Shown in pieces: positions 1 through 10,033 of a DNA stretch of 64,000 nt. The position numbers and the translations under genes were made by a program. The notes below the pieces were generated by a model that saw only the letters and a list, made by a program, of their open reading frames with translations, was not told the DNA's origin and ran no database searches. Every line of letters begins with the position of its first letter. The stretch's first letter is position 1. Where the stretch lies: positions 607,001 through 671,000 of the forward strand of contig NZ_CP011266.1 in the NCBI RefSeq assembly GCF_001477655.1, written 5' to 3'. This DNA is from Methanobrevibacter millerae (GTDB lineage Archaea; Methanobacteriota; Methanobacteria; Methanobacteriales; Methanobacteriaceae).

Positions 1-225
1 AGACATAAGGCAATGTCTATGAAAGACTGGGCTGAAAGATTAGATAAATTCTTAGAATTCAACGAATATCAAATTTTAAATGGTCGTGAAAAGGTTTTAA
101 GAAAAGCTGCGGATGAGTTTGTAAAGACTGAATTTGAAAAATTTAAACCGGTACAGGATAAAAATTATAAATCTGATTATAATAAATTTGAAGAAAGAAC
201 AAGGAAATTGATGCTTGAAAAATAA
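1..225 (+). CDS. RhuM-family protein, C-terminal part
   Basis: The frame is open from the left window edge, so only the C-terminal 74 or so residues are visible. The segment SMKDWAERLDKFLEFNEYQIL, followed by a lysine/glutamate-rich helical tail, matches my memory of the C-terminus of RhuM (virulence RhuM) proteins, a family often found in genomic islands and defence-type neighbourhoods. The biochemical role of the family is not established. The ATG at position 13 is internal, because codons upstream of it continue in frame. It is followed by more than 500 bases without a convincing gene. The family call rests on a short stretch and is moderate. Confidence 0.6.
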   Translation, partial: RHKAMSMKDWAERLDKFLEFNEYQILNGREKVLRKAADEFVKTEFEKFKPVQDKNYKSDYNKFEERTRKLMLEK

Positions 226-763
226 GAGAATTATTTTTCATATCAATTTTCATTATAAATTTTTTCATATTTCTACAGAAATATAAAGGATTTCAGAGCC
301 AAAAGTACTGAATATTTTGTATAGTATATGGACAACAAGATTTTTAAATGATTTTTAGAGTTTATATTCTTTATTAATGTTCTATAATTATTTTTAATTA
401 TTTTAACGTAATGTCAGTTATTGTATGGTTTAATTGATAATCTTTAATTATTATAAAAAGAGTTTTTTAAATAAAATTTTTAAAGGCCGTTTTGGTCGTT
501 TCTAGATGAGAACTTATTTGACATATCTTTCAACAGTGTGTTCCTTGTTTGTTCTAAACTACAATTTGTATCATCTGCAGGTATCTGTGTTCTTATTATT
601 ATACAAAATGACTGTTGGGAGGAGTTATAATGAAGTCCTGTAACGAAACAGTATTGAAGCTTTTTCAAATACCCATTGACATATGAATTGAACAGCAAAA
701 TAATTTTCATTTTCATGCAGTGATGGAATAACATTTATTATTATTAAAAACTAAATTAGTATT
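226..763. other. 538-base gap with no supported gene
   Basis: The stretch is very AT-rich. An 84-codon minus-strand reading frame (480-734) has no visible ribosome binding site and an unusual composition. Its first part loosely resembles the N-terminal helix of a MarR-type regulator, but the resemblance does not continue in any frame, so I do not call it. I see no tRNA, CRISPR or clear terminator. The right end serves as the upstream region of the ABC-like gene at 764, which has no good Shine-Dalgarno sequence. Confidence 0.5.
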
Positions 764-2752
764 ATGAAAAAGTTTTTGAATGTTGCATTAAAATCCCAAT
801 GGAAAACAATATTATTTATTGCAGTGTTATCAATTATTCAAACAATATTTCAAGTGGAAATAATTGATCTGTTCAGCCATGCTTTGACTGGAGTTAAAAA
901 TCAGAATAGTGATTTGCTTTTCAAATCAGGATTATATATGATAATATTCACAGTCCTTTCAATGATTTCTATGTATGCAGTTTATAGTCTCTCGGTAAGG
1001 GTATCTTCAAATGCAACATTTAATATCCGTGAAAAAATCTTTCATATTTTAATGAACTTGCCTGATGAAGAACTTGGCAAATTTAAAAATACATCGCTAA
1101 TTACCTGGTCAACAAGATCGATGTACATAGAACAGGGATTTATAGTGATGATACTCGAACAGTTAATGCTGATTCCATTTACTTTCATAGCAATTCTATA
1201 TGAAATAGCATTGATTGATGGTACTTTTGCACTTTTCTTCTTAGCATTTCTTAGCATTCTTACCGGAATCGTATTTTGGAAAATGAAACAACTTGTAGAA
1301 ATATTCTTTAAAATTAAAAAGACATATGGAAAACTAAACCTATTATTCCTATCCAAAATAACTAATATAGCCAACAATATTCCATTTAAAAAACAGAAGG
1401 CGGAAGCCGAATTTGAAAAGGCATGTGAGAATTCCTACGATATAAGCATCAAGTATATCTTAAGTCAGTATTACATCGGACCACTGTTATTATGGGGTTT
1501 ATATATTCTTGTTTTGATTACATTGGCACTGGTTAATTCCGGATATTCCATTGGCTTTGAAACTGACCGTATAATTGATTCATTGATAATTCTGATTTAT
1601 GTTGCATACTTCATTTCTACCCTGACGGTTATTCCGGCATTGATTGGTATATGGCCAAGTGCATATTCCAATTCAGTGATTTTAGAGGACATCTTTGATC
1701 TTGAAGATAAAATCATAAAATCTAAAAACACAAATGATAATCTGAAAAGAATAGAAATTGTTGAGGAAGACATTGTCCAAGAGGATAAAGACATATGGGT
1801 GGAAAGAAAAAACATCTTCCATAAATTCACTAGAATATTAAAAGAGGATAAAACCAAAGTAATAATATCAATGGTATTACTTATGGCATCTACATTGTGC
1901 ATGGTTTATGCTCCTAAAGTTGCAGGAAAGACGGTTGATTTATTGATTTCTAATTCGAATGCATCCAACGATATTGCAATCTACACTAATATTGCCTTGC
2001 TAATTGTTTTATATTCTGTAGGCTTTCTGTTTCAATTACCTCCGAAGAAAACAATGGGGATTATTGGTGAAAAAGTATCCTATAATTTAAGAATGGAACT
2101 GTTTGATAAGATTGATGTTATAGGTTCCGAATTCATTCAAGAAAATTCAAAAGGCCATATTCTATCTAGACTAAACAATGATTTAATGGTCATCAAGGGG
2201 TTCGTCTCTTCTCGCCTTTCCGAAATCTATGCGCAAATTCTGTTAATAGCTTTTGTATTTGTGTTGATTTTAATGACGGACTGGAGATTCGGTTTGATAT
2301 ATCTGGTGATATTGCCGATTCATGCAATTTGCTTATACATATGTCATGTTAAATCTAAAACCAATTTTAATGGTCATCAAAAGCATTTGGGGCGAATGAT
2401 GGGCTATTTTGAAAGGGGGCTCGCAAATCGTGATTCATTCCATGAAATAGGGTTTGAAAAAATCAATCAAACTGTAACTAGCTATTATGTCAAATCCAGA
2501 AACATTACTAAGGTTATGGGGCCTATTACAACATTTTTAATAAATCTGAGTAATATAACTGTTTATATTGCAGGTATTTACTTTTTAATAGCTAATGAAA
2601 TACACCTGGGAACCCTATTGGCGATTATTATGTATGGGCAATTATTAACAAATCCTATTAAAAAATTAAGTACTTCGATGGATTCTATTGAAACCGCATT
2701 CTCCAGTATCAAAAGGATATTTGCGATTATTGACTATCAAAAAGAAAAATAA
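764..2752 (+). CDS. tandem ABC-exporter transmembrane protein lacking both ATPase domains
   Basis: This 662-residue integral membrane protein consists of two ABC-type-1 exporter membrane domains fused head to tail (about 1-320 and 350-662). No Walker A, signature or Walker B motif is present anywhere. The first half resembles the membrane domain of the gene at 4632-6242 (compare WKTILFIAVLSIIQTIFQVEI with WKILTLIVIFMFIYTYCQIEI). The second half resembles that of 3038-4642 (shared core LSRLNND or MSRLNND, preceded by YAPKVAGK or YAPKLVGK). The join (about 310-350) keeps a charged linker like the one that precedes the ATPase in the paralogue, as if the nucleotide-binding domain had been cut out cleanly. 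It may need a separate ATPase, act as a regulatory subunit, or work without ATP. Its substrate is unknown. Confidence 0.75.
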   Translation: MKKFLNVALKSQWKTILFIAVLSIIQTIFQVEIIDLFSHALTGVKNQNSDLLFKSGLYMIIFTVLSMISMYAVYSLSVRVSSNATFNIREKIFHILMNLPDEELGKFKNTSLITWSTRSMYIEQGFIVMILEQLMLIPFTFIAILYEIALIDGTFALFFLAFLSILTGIVFWKMKQLVEIFFKIKKTYGKLNLLFLSKITNIANNIPFKKQKAEAEFEKACENSYDISIKYILSQYYIGPLLLWGLYILVLITLALVNSGYSIGFETDRIIDSLIILIYVAYFISTLTVIPALIGIWPSAYSNSVILEDIFDLEDKIIKSKNTNDNLKRIEIVEEDIVQEDKDIWVERKNIFHKFTRILKEDKTKVIISMVLLMASTLCMVYAPKVAGKTVDLLISNSNASNDIAIYTNIALLIVLYSVGFLFQLPPKKTMGIIGEKVSYNLRMELFDKIDVIGSEFIQENSKGHILSRLNNDLMVIKGFVSSRLSEIYAQILLIAFVFVLILMTDWRFGLIYLVILPIHAICLYICHVKSKTNFNGHQKHLGRMMGYFERGLANRDSFHEIGFEKINQTVTSYYVKSRNITKVMGPITTFLINLSNITVYIAGIYFLIANEIHLGTLLAIIMYGQLLTNPIKKLSTSMDSIETAFSSIKRIFAIIDYQKEK

Positions 2753-3037
2753 TCGAATTTAAATTTCTTTTGATTGCTATGGTATTTCAAGGAATTGGTT
2801 AGGTTTTGTTTTCATCACCAAACAATCGGTTTGTATTAACAAATCTGATTTTTGTAATGGATTTCACAATAGTTTTTTTTTCTAAATCACAACTGTGTTT
2901 TTTCATCAGCTCGCTGTTGGAAAATATTTATATAATTATGAAGCATCAATAATCATTTAAATGAATTATATTTGACAGAAATTTACTAATTTTAAAAATT
3001 AATAAAAATAAATTTAGTGGACTCTTAAATAAAAAAT

Positions 3038-4642
3038 CTAATTTAATGATAATGTCTTCATATTTAACATATCTCCCACATCATCATCCGGAGCCAATAC
3101 AATGGCGGTCCTACTCTCAATAATTTTTATAAGCAAATCAACTCCTAAATTATTATTGTAGTCAATAATCAGCAGTTCAGGATCATGTATCAGTGCTCTT
3201 GCGATACATATCAGTTTTCTTTCATGGGTGCTTATATTATTTGAGTCATAAGATATTTTGGTCTCATACTTGTCAGGGAATTTTTCAATTAGGCTATGCA
3301 ATCCAATCAATTCGCAGACTCCTATTACTTCTTCAGGGTCAAATTCATCTCCGCAAATAATATTTTCCTTAACAGTTCCATCAAACACGTAATTTTCCTC
3401 TGTTGAAACTCCAATAAGATTTTTGTTTGAATTTATATCATATTGACTTAAATCAAAATCATTCACTCTGACGCTTCCGTTTTCAGCTTCAAGAAGGCCT
3501 AAAAATATCTTAATTAAATTGTTCCTGTTGTCTCCTGTAAGAGAGACATGTTCGCCGGGCATGATTTTTAGATTGAAATCTTTTATCTCACAATATGAAA
3601 TGTTTTCAAATTTGATTTCATTAATGCCGTCAACTTCCGGAAACTCTTTTTTTCTCTTTTCAGGCATATCCAAAATTTCATATATTCTATCCAAACATGC
3701 ATATGAAGTTCTTATACTATTCAATGTATTTCCAATTGATATTATTGGTTTTTTCATTAGTTGATAGTATAAGACAAAGGTTGTGAATGTTCCCATATCT
3801 ATGCTTCCGGTATATACCAAATATCCTCCATAAACATATAGAATCACCTGCAGAGTAATTGTTATAAATGAGTTGACCGGATACATTATCTCAGTATAAA
3901 ACCGGGACTTTTTATAACTGTCCTTTTGTTTGACATTATATTCTCTGAACCTTTTTCGGGAATATTCTTCACTGTTGAATGATTCAATCATCTTACGATT
4001 TTTCAGGAAATCTCCAATGAAACCCATTATATTGCCCAAATCATTTTGATGGATTTTATAGTAGTTTCTTGTTTTTTTGTGGAATGGATATATCACAAGA
4101 GGATAAACTATAACCAGCGCAAAAAGTATTCCCGATAATTTGAAATCAATATCACTGCTCATCCAAAGGACAAATATTATTATTGTAATATCACTGAGGA
4201 AAAGAATTATCGTGTTACTTATAAATGCCTTGAGGTTGGGAACATCATTGTTGAGTCTAGACATTATGTAGCCGTCGAATTCTGACTTATCAATGTTAAT
4301 ATAGCTTAATTTTGCATATAGCTGATTTCTCAATTTCTGAACTACACTTTCACTTGTTTTAGCCATTATTCTATTGGTAGGTATTCTAATCAGATAGCTT
4401 GCGGCAAACAGTATCACTATAAGTATAATGTCATTGTATAAAGTTTTTGATGGAGCATCGCTTAAATCTAACGCATACCTCATTAGTGAATTTATCAATT
4501 TTCCGACAAGTTTTGGAGCATAAACTGATAAAACAACAGATATTACCATCATAATGATGGCTGCCAGTATTTGATATTTATAATCCTTAAGAAGATTAAT
4601 CAGTTTGGAGGTCAGCTGCCTTGTGGAATACTTATAAACCAT
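3038..4642 (-). CDS. ABC exporter subunit with a degenerate ATPase domain
   Basis: This has the half-transporter layout: a six-helix membrane domain (about 15-315) and then a nucleotide-binding domain (about 340-534). It is second in a two-gene operon and overlaps the end of the upstream partner. ATG 4642 is chosen because GGTGAG lies just upstream; an ATG at 4657 has no such site. The ATPase motifs are ruined. The Walker A position reads TGDNRNNLIK, with no GK[ST]. The signature position reads NISTHERKLICIAR. Walker B is LLIIDY, with no catalytic Glu. The switch-histidine position reads LAPDDD. The fold is intact over its full length, so this is a drifted pseudo-ATPase and not a broken gene. 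It probably pairs with 4632-6242. Confidence 0.75.
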   Translation of the reverse strand: MVYKYSTRQLTSKLINLLKDYKYQILAAIIMMVISVVLSVYAPKLVGKLINSLMRYALDLSDAPSKTLYNDIILIVILFAASYLIRIPTNRIMAKTSESVVQKLRNQLYAKLSYINIDKSEFDGYIMSRLNNDVPNLKAFISNTIILFLSDITIIIFVLWMSSDIDFKLSGILFALVIVYPLVIYPFHKKTRNYYKIHQNDLGNIMGFIGDFLKNRKMIESFNSEEYSRKRFREYNVKQKDSYKKSRFYTEIMYPVNSFITITLQVILYVYGGYLVYTGSIDMGTFTTFVLYYQLMKKPIISIGNTLNSIRTSYACLDRIYEILDMPEKRKKEFPEVDGINEIKFENISYCEIKDFNLKIMPGEHVSLTGDNRNNLIKIFLGLLEAENGSVRVNDFDLSQYDINSNKNLIGVSTEENYVFDGTVKENIICGDEFDPEEVIGVCELIGLHSLIEKFPDKYETKISYDSNNISTHERKLICIARALIHDPELLIIDYNNNLGVDLLIKIIESRTAIVLAPDDDVGDMLNMKTLSLN

Positions 4643-6242
4643 TAATCTCACCGCCATTTAATTCTATGACATTATCAATTTGAGGATAGCTTTTAGTGTC
4701 ATTATCGATGAATATTACCGTTTTGTTATCAAGTAGGTTTAGGATATTTTTGATTATGATTTTCTTATCATCAGAATTGATGGAGGAAAATGAATTGTCA
4801 AAAACATAGATTTTTCTTTTATGGGCTATGCTTCTTGCAATGGACAGTTTCTGCTTTAGGTCACTATTCAAATTTTCTCCGTTTTCATAAACCTCAAAAT
4901 CCAAATCCCTGTCAAAAAGTGAAATCCTGCAGGCTTCAGCCGCATCATCTAGATTTATGCGATCATCACCCAGCCGAATATTTTCCAACACGCTGTCCTT
5001 TAAGAAGTTGGAGTTGTCCGGAGCATAGGAAATCAATCTTCTTAAGCTTTTGGGAGATACGACTTTATTGTCTACTAGGACTTCTCCTTCAAATTCCCGG
5101 TAAAATCCCATAAGGAAATTCATCAGACTGCTTTTACCACTGCCAGCATCACCAGTAATCAATGTATGCGAACCCTTTTTAATTTCAAGAGACATGTTTG
5201 AAAGAATATGTCTTTCACCGTAAACAAGTGTTATATCATTTAATCTGATTTCTTTAAAATCATTTATTTTTTCAATTTCATTGTTTTCACTTTTTTCTAA
5301 AATTAAAACATCTTCAATACGGGTTGCACCAGTGCATGTCATATGAAAAGTGTTTGTAAATGAAATCAATCCATTCAAGCTTCTTATAAAGTAGCTTATA
5401 ATCAATAGAATTAAAATTATATCTATGATTTTCAGGGAGTCCAGGCTGAAGTTGGTGATGAAATAGGATATAATAAGAATTAATATAGTGTTCATCACGG
5501 TTATAAACACAAGGAAAATGTTCAGTTTGTACTGAAAACGGTAGCCTTTATGGTATGACTCATCTGTAACGCTTTTAAATCCGTTTTCACCCAATTTTTC
5601 TTTATTGTATTGCTTAAATAAATTTATAACCATGATTTTATCACGGAATCTCCTGTTGATTTTACCTAGAATTTTCTTGACGGGGTAATAACTGATTGCT
5701 AAACTCCGTAGTTTATAAATAAAAATGTTTAAAAAAATCAGTGCGAATAATGCGAAAATTAACGACACCATTGGATCTATATCATACAAACCAATAATTA
5801 TGCTGATTGTCAAAAGCAAAACGAACAATACTTTCTTAATGAATGTCATCAGTGCAGCTTGGAATGATGCAATTCCCCTTACTGTCCTTGTCATCAAACC
5901 GGAAAAAGCGATTTTGTCAAATTCATCCATGGAATCCATACTTGCATATATGTCAAAGAGCTTTTCACGGATGTCATAGCCGAAATCGGATGTGAATCTC
6001 ACTGAAAGATATGAAACTATTCCTGAAGATATAACCAGCAGTATTAATGTAATAAATGTGGTCAACAATCTCATTTCAAGTAGACTTTGGAGTTCTATCG
6101 TATATTCCTTAATAACCAACATCAATATAGGCAAGTCGCTGATAATTTCAATTTGACAGTAGGTATAAATGAACATAAAGATTACAATCAATGTCAGTAT
6201 TTTCCAATATTCTCTAAGCATATATTTGATTAAGATTTTCAT
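4632..6242 (-). CDS. ABC exporter subunit, Walker A kept but catalytic residues lost
   Basis: This is the first gene of the exporter pair, with a membrane domain (about 1-310) followed by an ATPase domain (about 330-536). Walker A is canonical (GDAGSGKSS, about 364-372), so ATP binding is plausible. The Q-loop Gln is replaced by Asp (SYAPDNS), the signature is NLNSDLKQKLSIARS and not LSGGQ, Walker B is YVFDN with Asn for the catalytic Glu, and the switch histidine is missing (FIDNDTK). I chose ATG 6242 because AGGA lies upstream and the N-terminus then aligns with the paralogue at 764; ATG 6287 would add 15 residues. Pairing with 3038-4642 would give two non-canonical ATP sites. The substrate is unknown. 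Confidence 0.75.
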   Translation of the reverse strand: MKILIKYMLREYWKILTLIVIFMFIYTYCQIEIISDLPILMLVIKEYTIELQSLLEMRLLTTFITLILLVISSGIVSYLSVRFTSDFGYDIREKLFDIYASMDSMDEFDKIAFSGLMTRTVRGIASFQAALMTFIKKVLFVLLLTISIIIGLYDIDPMVSLIFALFALIFLNIFIYKLRSLAISYYPVKKILGKINRRFRDKIMVINLFKQYNKEKLGENGFKSVTDESYHKGYRFQYKLNIFLVFITVMNTILILIISYFITNFSLDSLKIIDIILILLIISYFIRSLNGLISFTNTFHMTCTGATRIEDVLILEKSENNEIEKINDFKEIRLNDITLVYGERHILSNMSLEIKKGSHTLITGDAGSGKSSLMNFLMGFYREFEGEVLVDNKVVSPKSLRRLISYAPDNSNFLKDSVLENIRLGDDRINLDDAAEACRISLFDRDLDFEVYENGENLNSDLKQKLSIARSIAHKRKIYVFDNSFSSINSDDKKIIIKNILNLLDNKTVIFIDNDTKSYPQIDNVIELNGGEINGL

Positions 6243-6588
6243 TTCAATATTTCCTGCAGGGTAAGTATAATAAATTTTCTCATCCATTACTGAATATATT
6301 AATTTATAATTTTATTTTATATAGATTTTTTTAATTAAAATCCAATCAAAAAATCGGATTATTAGATGAACTAGTTATTATAATTAAATTGAAATTTTAA
6401 CTAAATTTTCATGTCGTAATATTAAAACTTTATGGATTGTAGTGGTTTTGGTGTGATTCTATGCAAAAAAGGTGTTTTGATAGAAATTTATCAGATTCAA
6501 AAATGGGTGGATTGAAAAAATAGAGTTAACATATGGATAGTCCTTTTGTTAGTAATCTTTTTATTAAATATAAACTATAATTAATATT
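6243..6588. other. 346-base divergent intergenic region
   Basis: The region is AT-rich upstream sequence shared by the ABC exporter operon (leftward) and the PAP2 gene (rightward). A TATA-like element, TTAAATATAAAC, lies about 20-25 bases before the PAP2 ATG, consistent with a leaderless message. Two tiny overlapping reading frames (6432-6515 and 6461-6523) occur, the second with a GGTGTGAT site before it, but neither resembles anything I know. No RNA gene is visible. Confidence 0.4.
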
Positions 6589-7482
6589 ATGTTTGAAACA
6601 GTTTTCTATTTTCAATGGGAAGTTTGGCTGATACTATTCATGCAAAGTTCCTTTCCAGATTGGGTATTCGGATTCTTTAAACTTGTAGCAAATGTCGTTT
6701 CTAAAAATGTTCTTGCCTTTTTATTCATTTCAATCTATTTGGCATATAACAAGGAATGGGGAAAATTCACATTGCTTTCATTGGGTGTGGCCGGTGTGTG
6801 CTGTGAATTTGTCAAGGTGACTGTTGCACGTTTAAGACCATATGCTGCAGTCGATAAAATAAAGTGTATCTATCCCAATGAACCAGGCCAGGATCCTTTA
6901 AACTTTAAAATCCAGGGATATTCCTTTCCAAGCGGGCATTCTATGATGGCAACCAATTTGTTTTTGGCCATTCCAATATACGTCAGGAATATTCAATATA
7001 TCGCTATTGGATTGGTTGGTGTTTTGATTGTTGCACTTTCAAGGGTTGGATTAGGTGTTCATTTTCCGACTGATACTATTGCGGGTTTCATCATTGCTTT
7101 GGTGATAATTTTAATATTATCCTGTGTTTTCGACAAGATTGAAAATAGGAAATATATCTATTTGGGTATTGTCGTACTGTCTTTGGTGGGAATCGTATTC
7201 TGTCCAGCAATAAGTTATATTAAATATGTGGCTTTGGCTTGTGGAATTTCATTGGGTTTTCTTGTTGAGGAAAAATACGTTAACTTCGAAAACCCTAAAA
7301 GCAGGAGGGATGCGATAGTCAGGTTTGCAGGAGCAATTATATTGTTTGCATTGCTTTTTGTCTTAATCCCGAAACTTGCAGGAAACACTGACTTGGTTAA
7401 ATGTATCGAGTATTCTCTATTTACATTTATAATGCTTGCAATATATCCTTTAGCATTTAAAAAGATTGATAGGGATGGATAA
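6589..7482 (+). CDS. PAP2-family membrane phosphatase
   Basis: The three PAP2 signature motifs are all present: K76 with R83-P84 (KVTVARLRP), PSGH at 114-117, and SR at 151-152 with H158 and D162 (SRVGLGVHFPTD). The two histidines act as nucleophile and acid/base in this superfamily. The remainder is hydrophobic with several membrane helices, and the C-terminal 110 residues add further helices. Likely substrates are lipid phosphates or isoprenoid diphosphates at the membrane; in archaea, dephosphorylation of a polyprenyl carrier or archaeal lipid intermediate is possible. Nothing in the neighbourhood narrows the substrate. The start lies about 20 bases after a TATA-like element, so the message may be leaderless. 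Confidence 0.85.
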   Translation: MFETVFYFQWEVWLILFMQSSFPDWVFGFFKLVANVVSKNVLAFLFISIYLAYNKEWGKFTLLSLGVAGVCCEFVKVTVARLRPYAAVDKIKCIYPNEPGQDPLNFKIQGYSFPSGHSMMATNLFLAIPIYVRNIQYIAIGLVGVLIVALSRVGLGVHFPTDTIAGFIIALVIILILSCVFDKIENRKYIYLGIVVLSLVGIVFCPAISYIKYVALACGISLGFLVEEKYVNFENPKSRRDAIVRFAGAIILFALLFVLIPKLAGNTDLVKCIEYSLFTFIMLAIYPLAFKKIDRDG

Positions 7483-7537
7483 TCAACTCCCTTTAATCAA
7501 TTTTACTTTTTTTGGTTTTTGCATTTTAAAAAACATA

Positions 7538-9807
7538 TTATTCGTTGGCTTTTAGTGATTCAACCATATCCAATTTCTTGATTTTACCTGAAAACATTAA
7601 ATTTACAAGTATTGACAATGAAAATGTTATTGCAGCAGATATTATGATATTTGTATTAGTTAATGAAGGTATTATATAAAATGAAGTTCCTGAAGACGTC
7701 CACATGAGGTTTGGGATATACATGCCTAAAGGTACACCTAATAGGAATCCTATGGCTGTAAATATCAGGTTTTGTGTTAACAATAATCTTCTTAATGCGC
7801 TGCTTTTAAATCCCAGAACTTTAAGTGTCGCAATTTCTCTTTCAATTTCTGTAAATGACATCAATCCTAAATTATACAAAACAATAATTGCTAAAACACA
7901 AGCGAAGAATGATAATATGTATATGAATAACCACATGTTCTGGCTTATTCCGTCCCAATCTTTTTCAATATCCTCATGTGTATTGGTTGTTTTAATGATA
8001 TCATATGTTTTATTTACATGATCTGAGGTTATGATGCTAGTTGGTGTGTAATTCAAACCCAACTCTTCCAATTTATAGGGGGACATGATTAAACCCTGTG
8101 ATATTGGATCTGCATGGATTCTATCAATTTTTGTATTGACCCATTTGTCTGATTCCATGATATGCCAATTAACGGTATCGCCAATGCCTACATTTAATGT
8201 ATCAGACATTTTTTGTGAAATTGAAACTTCATCATTTCCGATTTCTATATGATTTTTATCCTTATCAGTTGGCGTTATTAAATCCGTGTCATTTAAAACT
8301 AGAATCGATCCCGATTTTTTTGCATTGCCAGATTCGAGTTCAATTCTTTCATCCATTATTTTATCTCCATTAACATCGCTGGCCACTTTATCAATTTGTG
8401 ATATTGATGCGTTGTCATCGATTATTAATTTTGATTCATAATGATTTATTTGACTATATTCCCATTCTTTTACATCATTTAACCCATCATATAATCCAAA
8501 TGCACCAATTAAAAGTGCACTACAACCCATAACTCCGATAATAGTCATGATACTTCTCAATTTATTTCATTTAGCATCCCTGTAATTCCATCGGACATTA
8601 AAGGATAATCTTTTCCAAATCCTTAATCTTTCAACAAATCCTGAAGTTGATACTTTAGGTACTTTTGGTTTAATTGCCTCTGAAGGTTTTTCATTAGAAA
8701 TGCTTGAAACGGCATAATTTGAAACAGCTAGTGAAAATATGGTTATTAAAGCTATTAAAAATATAAAACTCATATTCCATGAAGGACTCCACACTGGTAG
8801 TTGATATACCGCAATCATTGATGGATAAAATAGTTTTGGTATTATCATTGGCCCTAAAATCAAACCTAAAATGGATCCCGATAAAACTAAGCAGAATCCA
8901 TATGATATGTAATGGAATGTTATCGTGCTGTTTTTAAATCCATTGGCTTTTAATATGCCTATTTGTGTTCTTTGATGTGTAATTATCCTTGTCATTGTTG
9001 TCAAAAGTATTAACAGTGCAACTATGATGAATACAATTGGAAAAATATCTGCCATCATTTTGTGTTTTGCAATTTTGTCTGAAAACTGATAAACGCTTGG
9101 ATGGTCGGATTGTTTAACAAATGTGCTATAGTATCCATTTAAACGATAATCTAACAATTTATAATATGTGTCTGGTGAACCCTCAAATTTAACGTTTAAA
9201 ACATTTTATGGGATGTTATCATCAGGGAATGCTTTATTGGACATGTACGCAAAGCCGATTTTGTTATAATCAGGCATTACTGAATAAGATGATGAATGAT
9301 AAACATATTCTGGTGAATATCCTAATCCTTTAATTTCCTTATCAATTGTATATCCTTCACTTTCAAAGCTGATGCGGTCTCCAACTTTTAATCCTTTGAC
9401 ATCGGCAAAGTTTTTATCAAGCCATACTCCATCACGGTCATTAATGTCTAATTCTTTGCCTTCCAATAAATAAAATTTTGATATTGTGTTGTTTTCAATT
9501 AAATGCAGTGTAATTTCGGGGTCATTTTCAAAGTTCGCTATCGAATCAACAACCAATTGCCTTTCCATTTGTGTAGTTGCACCTAAATGATTAACTTGTT
9601 CCAAAAACAATCATTCAGGTATGGTGAATAAATCCAGCCATCAGCCAAATTGGTTTCTTCATAATAGTCGTTTATGTTATCTTCAAGACCGATGTATTCG
9701 CCGCTTATGCCTGTAAAAACAAAAACTCCTAAAAATGCCATTAAAAAGATGGATAGGAATTGGGTTTTGTGTTTGAATATGTCTCTTATCATTTTTTTTC
9801 CGAGCAT
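7538..9807 (-). pseudogene. FtsX/MacB-type ABC permease, broken by one frameshift and two stops
   Basis: The pieces read in order as one permease of about 750 residues: an N-terminal membrane helix plus extracellular part (from ATG 9807, preceded by GGTGGG), an FtsX core of several helices (LLTTMTRIITHQRTQIGILK), a second extracellular region, and a C-terminal FtsX core (FTEIEREIATLKVLGFK). The lesions are a one-base loss in a short homopolymer near 9603-9607, an in-frame TAA at 9206-9208 and an in-frame TGA at 8567-8569. After each stop the same frame continues with family-like sequence. Such permeases work with a LolD/MacB-type ATPase, and none is adjacent. Three independent lesions argue for decay and against a sequencing slip. 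Confidence 0.85.
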
Positions 9808-10033
9808 CTTCCCACCATTATGATTCATTAGTATTTTTTGGATTTTAATTAAAATGGTTGAAGATTTCAAAAATGTGTATATCTCAATTTTATCCAACAT
9901 TATTAATGCTGATGCATCTTCCTACTTGAGTGATATCTTAAATTAGTTTTTTTTGAATTTAAATAAAAATTAAGGTTTGATTGCACGAATATCTGTATTA
10001 ATGAAATATTATGGGTTTGTCAGATATTTCTTT

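Noticed and set aside
480-734. 84-codon minus-strand reading frame, possibly a MarR-type regulator
   Set aside because: Only the first 15 residues look regulator-like; no helix-turn-helix follows in any frame and there is no ribosome binding site.
2753-3037. Short inverted repeat (CAAAC/GTTTG) between the convergent ABC genes as a terminator
   Set aside because: The five-base stem lacks a T-run, so the evidence is too weak.
6432-6523. Two overlapping tiny reading frames before the PAP2 gene, one with a GGTGTGAT site
   Set aside because: They have 20-27 codons and no recognisable sequence; they could arise by chance in AT-rich spacer.
8567-9208. In-frame TAA and TGA as possible recoding or readthrough
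   Set aside because: Two different stop codons plus a frameshift in the same gene are better explained by decay; no recoding element is visible.
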